A stretch of DNA of 64,000 bases from Symbiodinium kawagutii. Lineage: Eukaryota; Sar; Dinophyceae; Suessiales; Symbiodiniaceae. Position 1 is the first letter of the stretch. Each line of letters begins with the position of its first letter. The stretch is taken from NCBI GenBank assembly GCA_009767595.1, contig VSDK01004430.1:86960-150959 (forward strand), written 5' to 3'. Of this stretch, positions 33,849 to 45,839 are shown piece after piece. The position numbers and the translations under genes were made by a program. The notes below the pieces were generated by a model. That model had not been told where the DNA came from. It saw only the letters and a program-made list of their open reading frames with translations, and searched no databases.

Positions 33849-36800
33849 CTATTGTTGTCTCACTATGGGCTGTATGCATGCCATGGTGTTGTTGATTGTT
33901 CCTCGAGGTGAGTCGGCTGAGCTGCTGCTGCTATACTCACTATCATGCATGACAACCGAGCTCGTATGATCTCTCGCATTCCTGGCCCCAGGTGAAGAAA
34001 ACGTACGAAATGCTGCAGAGGACAAGCAGCAGCGAGTGAGAGGTTGGGGCAGTTGTGAACAAGCAGCGCGCTGGTTGAAAGAATCAATGACAATTCCTCG
34101 GTACATTCATTCAAGGCCAGGCACTCTTGTCTCGCCGTCTTGTAATGTGCTTCAAATTGATCTTGGTGCCTGAGAAGTGTGTTTCGAGTCAAGCCAAATC
34201 TGGATGAACATCATCAGTTGGATCAACCCTAAATAACCCTAACATGGTGCATACAGGCTGCTGTTGCTTGAAACCTCCCACAATACCCTTCAGGTTGAGT
34301 TCGGTGATCTTATCCTCTTCAGCTTTCAACAAGTCATCGACTTCAGTTCCCTTCTTCAACAACCTTGGCTGAACCCAGGGAATATTTGCAAAGCCAAATA
34401 CGAACTAACATCCTGCAGGTTCAAATCCCTATCTTAATTGATTAGTGTTGATTCCAAAAAGCACTGCTTAGAAGTATATGATACATGGTAATTTACATCG
34501 GCTAAGGAACTGTTGCACGGACTCGGGAGTGGCATCCAGCTCAATCAAGTTTGTTTGAAGAGCATGAACTTTGACGCGCCACTGCGCCAAACAAGTAAGG
34601 ACTTTTGTGCACCACGAACTGGGCAATGCATCAGAATCCATAACCGGGAATTTCAAAACCTTGAGATTCTTTTTTCCTTCTTCCTCACAGTCCGCCTCGA
34701 TGACGATAGAAGGGTCTGGCCGCAGGAGCAACCGAGAGGGAGCAATTAGCAACTGACAGGACATTGCCAGGCTGTTATCATAAGTTCATGCATGGTATTT
34801 ATGAAGGGTTTTGGATATTCACCATTCATCCAGTTAGGAAAATTTCCAGTTGCACATTCGGACCATGTGCCTGTGATATCCTCAGATAGCTCAAAGTCAT
34901 TGGGCATGGAATCCTTCTCAGCATCCGCTCTTAGACTAGCGAACTCCTGCTCATCCATGCTTTCATCCTCTTCGAGAGTCTGACGTTTCTTCTTCCTCAG
35001 CTTATGTATAGGAAAAGCAAGGTTCAGGAACATCACTAAGATAACAAAATTGTTTTCATTTTTTTGCATGCATGCATGTGTATGCCCGCACATTCACAGT
35101 CATGAGCCCCAAGAACATATATCACCGTCACCAAGTTGTACCAAGTGTGAAGAGCAGCTTCGCGATTATTTGCAAGCAGGCTTCAGTGCTTTGCCCCCAA
35201 CTTTGGTTTCAACCCAATATACCTTGACATGTCGTTCATATTTGTCTCGCCTCAGCAGGACGAATGATTCCACGAACCCACGGATCATATGCTGGATGCT
35301 CGTCAGAAAGGTGGGGAGGGATGATGATTCGATGGCAGGAAACAAACACGGAAATTCCAGTCAGGTTTTCTTACTTAATTGGCAAGTTACCGAATCCATC
35401 CTTTGTGCTTAGCACATTCGGCTTTGATCGCGGCTATGCGTGTCCTTAGCGAACTTCATATGACAGTGCTAATATGTGCATGTGCAAGCTTGCGCTTTAC
35501 AAAAATAAATATATGCGATATAATGCAATCATTGTGATAGTTCCATACTGCTTCAAAGGTCTCTTTGATATCATTGTTCTTCATATCCTGCTCTGACATG
35601 TATTCTCCATCCACGAACAAGTCCTGTTCGCTGATGTTCTCCACACGCTTGCGGCATCTCTTGATAAAGGCTTCCTGCAAAGGTTTTCTAGAGAGAACTT
35701 GTGAATTGTTCGATATAATTGGGGGTATGGGGATTGTATATTGAGTACCACTGCTAAGTTACCACAGCTACTTTCACGGATATTATAATTACAATGAAGC
35801 CACTGTTCACGTTCTAGTCTGACGGAGTGAAAAACAATTGAAATCAGCTATGGGTTGCATGCATGATCATGTATATACCGTCCTTGTCAGCTCCTGTTGC
35901 ATGCCACATCTGCATGACGCTAGCACGGCCACCGCCATGCACATCATGCCACTTATCGACCATGTCTTTTGGAACCAAGTGTGTGCCATCCGCCCGGGGT
36001 GACATCAACCGTCGAAGGCGCTTCATTTCAGCAGCTTCGCCATTGCCAGCCTCGTGGAATGGTTGGCAGGACACGTGATTTATCCATGCAGGGATGGACT
36101 TGATTGGGTATACATCGATTTCGATCTTTGTTATGTAAATATAAGGTTTCATTCATCAAATATTAACTTATTAACTCCATAAAGAAACATGGATCCACCA
36201 AATTTCGAAGCCATGACACTGGCTTTGTTGAAGCAGGCGTAGGGATATCGTTGGCCGGAACAGGAGTAGTAGGAGCATCTCCAAAATCAACCGAAGGTGT
36301 AGACGCGGCATCGGAGGAAGTCACCTCAACGAAATGGAGCTGTTACTTTTTCATGCAAATTTCATGGGCTAGCACAGTCAATCTATGTTTATAATTTGAA
36401 TTGCACGGCAGCATTCTATGTCGATTTCAGCATTCACATTGCTATACATGCACACATGATGCAGTTTTACACATGTTGGTTCCACACAGCTCCTAAAATG
36501 CATTCAAAGCTCGCAAAAGCCTGGTGTAGACTCCAGGCCATTTGGTGTGTTGCGTCCGGTGTCAGGTTCATCCTGCCCATGCCCCATCAGTATCACAGAA
36601 ATATGCATATATCATGATCGAATTCATTTCTTCTTGGGATCCGTTGGGACCACCATTGGGGTTTCAGTGCTGGACACAATGTTGGAGACGTCTTTCAACC
36701 AGCTGCCCATACCATGTTCAAACCATCCAACCATCAACATGAAAAGGATCCCTGGAAAACCAACCAGTGCATGCATGTGTTGCTCAAGTCCTGGAACCAG

Positions 36801-37794
36801 TTGCCCTGATCATCCATATCCAAAGCAGCTTGAAGGTCACGGAATCCAGTTGGAAGTCCATCCACCTCGATCATGGAACAAAGGTATGGAAATTGCGAAT
36901 TACTGTTGCATTTGGCTCATGCACACTATGTCTCGGATTAAATTGGTGCGATGGGGGAAAAATGGCCCTGTATGATATCAGCTACTATTTTTGTCATAAA
37001 TGTTTGGAGCTTGCTAAAGAACCAACTTGCCATGAGCCCCCAGACTGCCTCAGGTCCAGCAGTGAAGCCAGTAGCAGCATGATAAGGGTCCTTCGGGAAT
37101 GGATGACCAGTAGAGCTAGCATCATCAGGCTCATCATCACCAAAAATCTCATCAAGCTCGGCATTGCTGAAGTGGGGGCACAGAGCATCAAACAAAGCAA
37201 CCTCAGTGACAGGGTCACAAAGATCAATCCCGATTGTTGATCTCGATTTTTGGAGCCAATTGAATCATAGTGAGCCACGAACCTATAAACATAGATCAGT
37301 ATAATTGGTATTGTACAGACCGAGATGCATCATCTTCTTTGTGATCCTCCGGAAGGTAGTTCAAGCTCAATCGGTATATCTCATCATCGTCCTTAATCAT
37401 TTGGGCATTGGAGTCTACAGGACAATCTTTCTCTTATATACGCACACGCACACATGCAGGCATCCAAGTATGCACAGGAAGTAATTGATAGTTTCCCTGT
37501 AAAAAGCCTCAACCATAACAAGTTTCCAAGTCCAATTGCGCCGGAACCGTGTCATCTTCGGGCCCAGCAGAACATGTATCCGCCGCACGCAAAGGGGTTG
37601 CAACTGGCCGCTGCTGTTGCTGCAGCTCCTGAACCCCTCAGCACGTAAACTACAACACCAAACTATAGTATACGTGAATCGGAACCAGCGTTCTATGACC
37701 AAACACCCCAATGTTAAAACAAAGCCCCTGGCTCCTTTAACTCCTGAAGTTCTCGCTGAAGGGACTCATCCGATTTGTCATCAAGCCCATCCAT
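33849..37794 (-). CDS. Gene C': multi-exon dinoflagellate family protein, minus copy
   Basis: ATG at 37,794 gives MDGLDDKSDESLQRELQELK, like the start of C. Further exons on the minus strand: about 37,650-37,500 (EDDTVPAQLDLET); about 37,390-37,325 (DDDEIYRLSLNYLPEDHKED); about 37,250-37,030 (FDALCPHFSNAELDEIFGDD); possibly 36,890-36,640 (GNWFQDLSN, GSWLKDVSNI); about 36,060-35,880 (EMKRLRRLMSPRADGTHLVP, VMQMWHATGADK); about 35,690-35,530 (FIKRCRKRVENISEQDLFVD); about 35,300-35,165 (LLRRDKYERHVKVYWVETKV); about 35,000-34,830 (Lys/Asp/Glu rich); about 34,640-34,500 (VLTCLAQWRVKVHALQTNLI); about 34,350-34,240 (KKGTEVDDLLKAEEDKITEL); about 34,195-34,080 (NTLLRHQDQFEAHYKTARQE); and about 34,000-33,849, a Ser-rich tail with stop. 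The order matches C, but the Pro-rich repeat exon is missing. Function unknown; joining of all exons is not proven. Confidence 0.62.
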
Positions 37795-37935
37795 GCCGAT
37801 CGAGTTTTCTACAAGATTCAACCCCCCAAGAAGTGTTTCACTCGAAAACACTCGCGATGCCAAGATGCTGCCAGGCATTCTGATTTCTTGAAAATTGCTG
37901 CGATGTGCGCAACAACATGATTCCCAAAACCCATG

Positions 37936-38002
37936 ACCGGTTTTTTCCGGCCCGCACCCGGTTATTTCCGGCCCGCACCCGGCTGTTTCCGGCCCTGGCT
38001 TT
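37936..38002 (+). repeat. 22-bp GC-rich direct repeats
   Basis: Three copies of a TTTCCGGCCCGCACCCGGTT-like unit just upstream of the gene C' start. It resembles the CGCAAAAACCCG repeat upstream of gene C in position rather than sequence. Confidence 0.8.
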
Positions 38003-39110
38003 TTTACAAAACCAGGATAAACATTCATGATTTCATGATATCATGATAACTTTGCAAATTATGATACATTAATTAAACCAAGAAATCATGATATCATGAT
38101 ATCATGAAATCATGAATTAAACAATTAACTCAACCAAGAAATCATGATATCATGATATCATGCATCATCATTCAACCAGGAAGTCAACTATAATTCACAG
38201 GAACCTCATGATATCATGATATCATGATATCATGCTATCATGTCATTTGCGTTAATTGGTACCGTGTTTATAATTGATTCAACCATGATATATCATGAAT
38301 TCAGGAACTTTATTTTAAACCCGATCGAGTAGAATCAGCAAATCATGGATTCATGATTTCATTGAAGATCATTCTCAACGTTAAGTTGTTGCAATTGATC
38401 ATATGATATAGAAATTAACTCATGAAAAAACAGAAATTAACTCATGATCAACTTATTAATCATTAAATCATGGATTGGATCGGAATATTACAAATTGATT
38501 CAACCAGGAAGTCATAATTGATTCAACCAGGAAGTCATGAATTCATGAATAACCGTGAAGGACCCGGAATTCATCAGATCTATGATTCAACCATCATTAA
38601 AACATGACGTACGTGATTCATGAATTCATACTTTACAATTAAAATCAACCATGATCAACCAGCTGGACATTGAACCCAATGGAGCAGCCCTGAAATCATA
38701 ACTACCATTGGAAACCGCAGTGGCTACCAGCAAGTCATTCAAGATAAGCTTCATTATCCATCCCCCATTATCCTTTGCACCAAGGCTATGAGGTAAAGCA
38801 ATTGGTCACCCAGCACCTTTGAATTAAATTTACACTATCAATTAATTGACCAGCCACATAAAAGCTCAACCAGGGATCCCTTAAGAATAACCAAGCATCC
38901 CAATCAAGTCCAAGCACCCCTTATGGACAACCATAATCAATGATTAGAAGAGAACCCTTGAGCCTATTTTCTCACACGGGATCGAGTGATGGTGCGCCGC
39001 AGGACAGAGCAGCCAAAAGCTTGAGTCTGGCTTCTCAGATCAGAGCAGCTGGTCTGGCCAGCAGCGTGTTTGCAATCCCCATGAATTACACCCACACTTC
39101 TGCGGGAACT
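38003..39110. repeat. AT-rich intergenic region with dense TCATGA palindromes
   Basis: From about 38,025 to 38,660 the sequence is AT-rich and packed with ATCATGAT, GATATCATGATATC and TCATGAATTCATGA palindromes in irregular spacing, with ATTCAACCAGGAAGTCAT words repeated at about 38,173, 38,499 and 38,519. The rest, to 39,110, has no recognisable gene. It separates B' from C'. Confidence 0.75.
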
Positions 39111-40931
39111 TCATGAATTTAACACATCCAGATTTTGGGGTATCAGCTCCCTCCATCCAGGTGGTATGTTCAGCAACTTCGAACCCCTGGCATACCTAAT
39201 AGCTTTGCGAAGGTCGGCTTCCATATCCCAAGCTTTTGATTCATCACACCACGTAGCATTAGCAAACAGTGTTTGCAATGGTTCAGGAGACACCTGCACA
39301 GGCTGAGGAAAACCCACAACTTGGTTTAACATCAAGGATTCAAATTTAGGAATTAACATGAATCACAAATAGCGGTCGAATCAACAAAATATGTTTGATA
39401 TATGAATGGCCAATCTGGAGGCCTCTACAGGGAACCTCTTGCGAGCAGTGTCCTCTCGAAGCATGGGTACCAGTTTCACGATCTTGGCTGCAAACTTGTA
39501 GGTGTATTGCCTTTGGCCGCACCAGCGCTTTCCGGCAGGGGCACTATTGACTGGCGCATCGATTAATGGATCCTATCATGAAAGGTTTGCTACTGATAAT
39601 GGGATTCCATATCTCGATTGATCGTATTAAATCGAAGTAAGAATTCTACCAGGACCACCACCATACCCAAATAAAAAAATTCACTAAAAATCAAGAATAT
39701 AGATACTGTGTCCCTTTCAAATTGCCATTTCCTTTGAACCTAGAACGCCCGGATCTGTCTTGGTAGCGGTCGGTCGTTGGAAGGCACCCTTGTTTCTCTC
39801 CCTTGGTCAAGTGCCCTAGATCCAAAAGTTCGATTCTAGCACTGTTGCTCCACAACCAAGTTCGTTTCCAGGAGAGCGCACCATACTTTCTCATCCATAG
39901 GGCGATCTTGTAAGTCTCAGTTGTCCAAGGGCACATGCTCGGAAACGGCTGATGCTGATTAATATGATGAATCGACCAATTAACACTTGCAAGAGGTATC
40001 AATCATCAGATGCGGCAAGAACTGATAGAACGAACAAACGCATGCTTTTTGAATTGTAATGGGTTTCAATTTTTCACCCTTCAAACTAGACTAGGTTGAG
40101 AAGCCTCAATGCCAAGCGCACGGAGGCGAGTGCACAGCCAGATGTACCGGGGGTGAAGGGCCACCATCGAGTTCAAAGGGTTCTCCATGATGTACGTACC
40201 CCCAGCCGCCACCAAAAGCAATATGCATAGTACACTCCTCGCAGGATGATGAATCTTGGTTTCACTCAGTTCGTATACAGATCCACTGATTATCAAATCA
40301 ATAGTTGACATAATCAACACATTCCTGATTCCGTAGTTCATTCATTTGTTTGAAACGTTTCTCCTTGATGTTAGTTTGTTGCTTTTCCTCACTGCAAGGA
40401 AGTCTTCATTTCCCAATGGTGTCAGCAATGTCCGTCCCGTGCTTGCTCTACTAATGGGAACCCAACTGCTGCAAACGATAGCTAGCACCGCCACAGCAGC
40501 TTCGAACTCGGAGTGCAGGATCAAGTGAATGCACAGCCTGAGTTGACAGTTGGATCATGTATAAGTTTCTTGCAGTTGGATGGCTATATCAAGACACCCT
40601 GATGCAAAGTATATCCTTGATCAACAGGAATAATTAGGATAAATCATCAACTGGAAATTGACAAAGTGATTCAGGCAGGTGGCAGAAGGCCAGAGTCGGA
40701 GTTGATGTCTAGGGGAGATCGTTTTCCTCTAGCTTTAAACTGGTCTTCACCATAAGTGATGTCTACGGCAGCAGTCTTGAAACCGTAGAACTTTGCGAAT
40801 CCAGCTATCCTTCCAACTCCCGCAAAGAACTCCAGGACCTGGAACTCCTCACCCTTGGGTAGGTCCATCCAGCTGACCAGCAAGACCAATAGGAGTACAA
40901 CCTCAGGCGGACATTTGGTAATATCCATCAA
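39111..40931 (-). CDS. Gene B': methyltransferase-like dinoflagellate family protein, minus copy
   Basis: Exon 1 from 40,931 begins MMDITKCPPEVVLLLVLLVS and carries VLEFFAGVGRIAGFAKFYGF with AVDITYG, a SAM motif I pattern. It ends LLPP at a GC donor and joins, after GAG, FEAAVAVLAIVCSSWVPISR plus ASTGRTLLTPLG, holding the Cys matching the CGPW of B. Exon 3: LLLVAAGGTYIMENPLNSM and HPRYIWLCTRLR. Exon 4, 39,940 to about 39,715: ALWMRKYGALSWKRTWLWSN, then RYQDRSGRSRFKGNGNL. Exon 5, about 39,575-39,420: YTYKFAAKIVKLVPML. Exon 6, about 39,320-39,111: ADLRKAIRYARGSKLLNIPP with a stop. The Arg codon split AG|G between exons 2 and 3 is at the same position as in gene B, with a GA donor here and a GC donor there. 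By eye the proteins share clear blocks but are far apart overall. A DNA or RNA methyltransferase role is inferred only. Confidence 0.74.
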
Positions 40932-42168
40932 TTAATGAGATTTCTATCACACGCATCAAACCCATGATGATGAACCATGCCCCATGGTGTGGCTCGTCCG
41001 CTAGGTTTCAGTTCAAGTGGCTTTCGGCGCACCCAAAGCAACCAACCGCTTGAAGAAGATTTCGAATTGAGGCGGGGTCATGGCTCCGGTTGCACGGTTC
41101 AAGGGCGAAAGCGGAAAAAAGTTACCCTTATGAAGGGTAATTTTTTTTGGGGTCAAAGTCAACCTCCAACACAAGGGTTTGACTCCTGTGAAAAGGAACT
41201 TAATTCTTGAACGGGTAAATTGTAGATGTGTTCCATTAAACAAGTGACACATTGTTTGATTTGGAAGCTGTCGATTTGACATGTTCTTTGAACTTGCACT
41301 GCTGATGCATGCATGCATGCACATGCACATGCATGAATGCCGCATGCGCACACCCATGCACACCGTGTGCGTATATAATGCTGCATGTGCGCATGTTATG
41401 TTACGGATTGAACTGCATACTCCCCCTCCCTGTCCTAATCATTCAAACAAGCAGGATCCACCGCCAGGAGGTGGCAGGTAGCCCTCATCCAGTTTGGCCA
41501 AATTTACCAAGCCTCTCCGAATTCCTTTCTTCCATGGTTCCGACCTGGCACGTATCGTGATTGCAACATGCACTTAAGTGATCAAAAGGGCACAGGAAGG
41601 AAACCATGGGGTTCTGGAAGCGAGCTGGACTGGAAGTGAACTGGATTGAAAGTCTTTGTAGCAGCATCAAACTTCTAGATTCCGAACTCAGATGCCAGAA
41701 AAACAGCAAAACAACAAGCATGACTAAAGGATAAGAAAAAGAGAAAACAACATATGAACACTACAGTGTTGAAATCCTACTGTGGCCAATTCTTTTTTTG
41801 CGCGCTTGGTCATCAACCCCTGCGAAGCTGTCTCGAAATCACAAGAATCTCAATAGGCAACAGGCGTGTCTACAAAACACACCGTCGCCACCCCAACAAT
41901 TTGACAAAGCCATGCAATACAGCATGGAGCACAACTACCCCGAAAACACATGTGCCTTCAAATGGACAAGGCACGGGAACAAAAGCTAGCTCTCGCATCC
42001 TGGGAACATGCGTATAAATCAATGGACCATTGATCACAAGCTAGAATCATGTAACACTATGATACAAAGTTAATTCCCCTTCACATCAGATTGGCCCCAG
42101 GTTCCAAACACTAGCGGCTCAGTATCTTGCTCAGAAATCGCCGAAGGAATTTGCAACAGCGGAAGGGG
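40932..42168. other. Intergenic stretch between A' and B' with TGCATG microsatellite
   Basis: No gene supported. At about 41,303-41,395 there is a run of ATGCATGCATGC and GCACATGC words (alternating purine-pyrimidine). Around 41,100-41,150 there is a short AAGGGTAA repeat. Confidence 0.5.
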
Positions 42169-45100
42169 CTAGTTCTCTTGAGGTTGGAGGCCTTGCTCCT
42201 TCTTGAACCTATCCACCTGGGAACGAAATGCCTCAAGATACTTCTGCAAGCACTGTTCAGGATCATCTCGGGCACACCCTTGAAGGATATCCATGTCCTG
42301 GTCCACCTTCACGCAAAACTCCCACCAAGACACCTGGGCAAAGCACACCCCTCCCCCAAGCCAAAGTAACCTGCAGCTATAATTCAAAAAGAAACGCCCT
42401 CCCGTATATTGAAAACCACCCACCTCAAAGCAGGAGATAGCAAGCCCCATTTCTTGAACCGATGGTTTGACATCCTCGTTGAAAACACTCTTGATCCTCT
42501 GCCAGCGTTCCTTTGAAGGGGTCGTTGCTGGACATGGACGACGGGCAAAGGATGAAGCCTCACCATTCTTTGCACGAACCTTCCTAGAAGCCTTCCCAGG
42601 ATCCTTCCCTGCCAAGTCAGGCGCAGCATCACCAACTAGGTTGGCACTTGGATCCTCAACTTCAGGATGATCTTTCCGCTTTGCTTCCTCTAGGATTAAA
42701 CAAAACAAACGGGGCAGCATCAACAACACAACAGTCCATGAAGACAATCATCATGATCGATATAGGAGATCCTCCTTCAGCATTCAGCATCGAATTAACA
42801 TATCATATAACAAATCATTCATGCAAACAAACTTTAACTGTTGAAACAAATTGCACCCTGGTCCTTGTCCTTCTCAGCCTCCTCATTGTCCTTTCCTCCG
42901 TTGCCTGCTGACTTGCTGTTGTCATCCCGGAGATTGCTGGGTTGCTCGGTTGCTTGTTCGTCGGGTTTTGCCTTGGAAATTGTTTTTCTCACCCTGGGCC
43001 TGGCCTTGCTTTTTGCTGCTGTTGCTTTTGCTTTTGATTTTGCTTTGGCTTTGGCCTTAGCCTTGGCCTTGGCCTTGGCCTTGGCCTTGGCCTTGGCCTT
43101 GGCCGCAGCCTTGGCCTTGGCCTTGGCCGCGACCTTGGGCTGGACAGCTTCGGTACCCCCTTGATTGTCCTGGTCATCCTCGGCCACATCCTCTTCTCCT
43201 GCATCATCGGGCACCTCCTCCTCGGACTCCTCAACTAGTACCGCGTCTCCCTTCTCACCTTTGCTTCCCCGGCCCACCCTGCCACGCCCACGCCCCCTAC
43301 CTCGACCGCGTGTAGACTTTGGTTTTTGTGCCCACTGCTGAGAGCGCAATGTAACAGGAGGTGGGCTATCTTCCACTTTCTCCACCTTCGAACGATCTGG
43401 GCTTTTCCAGCCAGAGTCTGCCAGCCTCTCCACCCAGTCTGGATCTTCTTTTGGCGTCTCTTGCTTACCCTTGCACCTCTTTTTCCTTTGAACCTGATCT
43501 GCGTTTTCACATGGATCTGCAAGGGGTGCTTTGCCTGCATCTTTGCATGCTTCCATCTTGCTCAGCTGCTCATTGGTTGGATGCGTTTTTGGACCATCAG
43601 CGCATGTGTTTCCATCTTCAGTTTCTGATTTGCTGGGTTCCACTTGCTGTTCCATTGAAGGCTGACCTGGAACAGGCTCTTCAAAAATAGTTTCATCTCC
43701 ATTTCCTTGCTCCTCCTGTTCTTGCTGAACCTCATCGTTGGCTTTTTCCGTTTCTTGTTGAACCTCACCCGTGCCTTCCATAGGAACCCCACCCGTGTCT
43801 TCCATAGGAACATCCAGGGCTGGGCTAGATTGAAACCCAACACCACCTTCCGCCGATCCATCTCCATGTCCTCCGTCTGTGCCTTGTTGAACCTCACCTT
43901 TGCCTTCCATGCTGACATCCGGGCTCTCCATCATGCTCTTCCCTTCCGTCTCTTCACAACCTGAAGACAACTATAACAACAAAATGCTGGGAGAGTATAA
44001 CACGTGAATTCATCAGAGCAAGGCATTTAGTAGCACACAAAAATGTGAACCATTGTACATCAGCTTTTGGTTAACCCTTTCTTGCCTGATGTGGTTACCT
44101 TGTCTTCTGTTGCTTTCGTAAGCTCTGTTGACAAAGAACGGCAAACGGGAGCAGGTGAGGGGGACGAGGTAATGGATGACATAGACAAGGCCCTCGCAAT
44201 GGGAGATGCATCATAGGCCTGGGTCTCTACATTGTCAGCCACTGCCTTCTGACGCCGTGAGGCAAGAACTTGCCTGCAGTAAGTAGCATAGCAGGAAATA
44301 CACACAAATAAGGACTAAGAGGAAGGATAAACTACAGCCCAATTACAAACACCAATTGTTACGGAACCCCACAACCACATCAAAAAAACATACCATATAA
44401 GCAAATCAAAAAACTTAATGTACTTCAGGTCAGCCATGGTACTGTAGCAATCGGATTCGTTCTGCAATGTCTTGATCCGATAGTCGGCTTTCACAAGATA
44501 ATAAAGCTTTGGAGTTGGCATTGGACTTGGTATCGGTACCCCCTGTTCTGCCCGCCCCAGTCCCATCATTTGTGGGTGGAGCAGCTGCTGCATCCCCACA
44601 CTCCAACCCCGCATCTGAATAGAGCATGTATGGGTCTTCAGATTCCTTAGTCACACCTGGTTCATTGGAATCCTCATTCATCCCTGAGTCTTTGGAATCC
44701 TCATTCGTTCCTGGGTCATTGGAATCCTCGGTCATGTACTGGTCTGTGGACCCTGCACTCACATACGGGACTATTGTATCACTCATGTATGGGTCTGCGT
44801 CAGGCATGGCAGGCATTTCAACATCATCATCATCCACACTCAATTCTTCTTTCATCCGCACGTCAAAGAAATCATTAAGGTCTTCATCTTCATCTTCATC
44901 TTCAACTTTGATGATATCACAAACGACCTCGTCATCCTCAATGACTTGCACACTTGGTTGGGTTCCTTGAGAACTATTGGAGCCTCCATCGGGTTTGACC
45001 TTCCAGTACTTCAGCAACTCATCGTAGAACTCTTTCACCACTGGTTCCTTTAGGGCATTTGCTGAATCAGACAGTTATTATAATTGAAAACCCTTGTTGT

Positions 45101-45839
45101 GGGGAGAAGTCAAAACGAGATTGCAATGTAACGATAAGCGTGGAATCTCACACAAATGGGTTGGAAGGCTTGAATCAAAAGATCAGCTGCTTTGATATCA
45201 ACAAGGTGGAAATTACAACTTAAAACGTTTCCTAAATTAACATGATCAAGTTTCTCTTCGTTCTGGTGAAACCTTGCCACTCTTCCTCGGGTTGCCAAAA
45301 CCAGATTTCTTGCATGCATAGGTGAACAGCTTCTTGATGTACCACGCATCTGATACACACGCAGAACTGTCGGGCTGGCATTGGCACAATTGCCTCAAGT
45401 CCCACACCTGACAGGGCACCAATTTTATACTGTTTACAATCCCTTAATGTAATGCCTTAACTATCTATTAATTGTAATCCCTTTAATTCAATAATTGTGG
45501 TTGACTGATGCTCGATATGGATTTTGTTCCATGGGGAATATTTATCCAACAATGAGCCTGTTTCTTCAGAACCTGAACGCTGGGAGATTTTGCCACACTG
45601 GTTTGCGGGCACCACCAGCGAGCCAACATCCGCAAGACATAGATGTTCATAGCGATTGCTGGCATGCAAATGACCTTGTTTTCCGGGTTCGGCCAAGAGA
45701 TCATTCTACCACCACAACGGTTGCCCCTCTCATCCTGCCACACCCTGAGACGTTCCCGCAGGGGGAAGTTCTCTTCCCAAAGCCGAGCAAGTGAGGAGCT
45801 ATCGATGCTGTCCAAGGAAATCCGTTTGGACAGCGCCAT
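42169..45839 (-). CDS. Gene A': multi-exon acidic/basic protein with (Lys-Ala)n tract
   Basis: ATG at 45,839 gives MALSKRISLDSIDSSSLARL and WEENFPLRERLRVWQDERGN. Later exons: about 45,365-45,285 (DAWYIKKLFTYACKKSGFGN), matching the first visible exon of gene A; about 45,054-44,450, strongly acidic (VVKEFYDELLKYWK, then Asp/Glu runs and a repeated EDSNDPG-like motif); about 44,280-44,085 (SRRQKAVADNVETQAYDASP); 43,970-42,835, with Glu/Met/Gly repeats, RGRGRGRGRGR, an acidic patch and a long Lys-Ala alternation; about 42,700-42,450 (RRPCPATTPSKERWQRIKSV); and about 42,330-42,169 (SWWEFCVKVDQDMDILQGCA, stop TAG). The Lys-Ala tract and RG repeats suggest binding to nucleic acid in the nucleus, as in histone-H1-like tails; this is inference. 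The 5' exons between 45,780 and 45,370 are not resolved. The gene faces away from the ankyrin duplication on its right. Confidence 0.66.
43041..43135 (-). repeat. (GGCCAA)n coding hexamer repeat, Lys-Ala alternation
   Basis: About fifteen GCCTTG hexamers on the plus strand, read as AAG-GCC on the minus strand, inside gene A'. Slippage would change length by Lys-Ala pairs without frameshift. Confidence 0.9.

Noticed and set aside
42841..43164. Plus-strand Leu/Ala-rich frame that looks like a membrane protein
   Set aside because: Antisense of the Lys-Ala hexamer repeat in A'.
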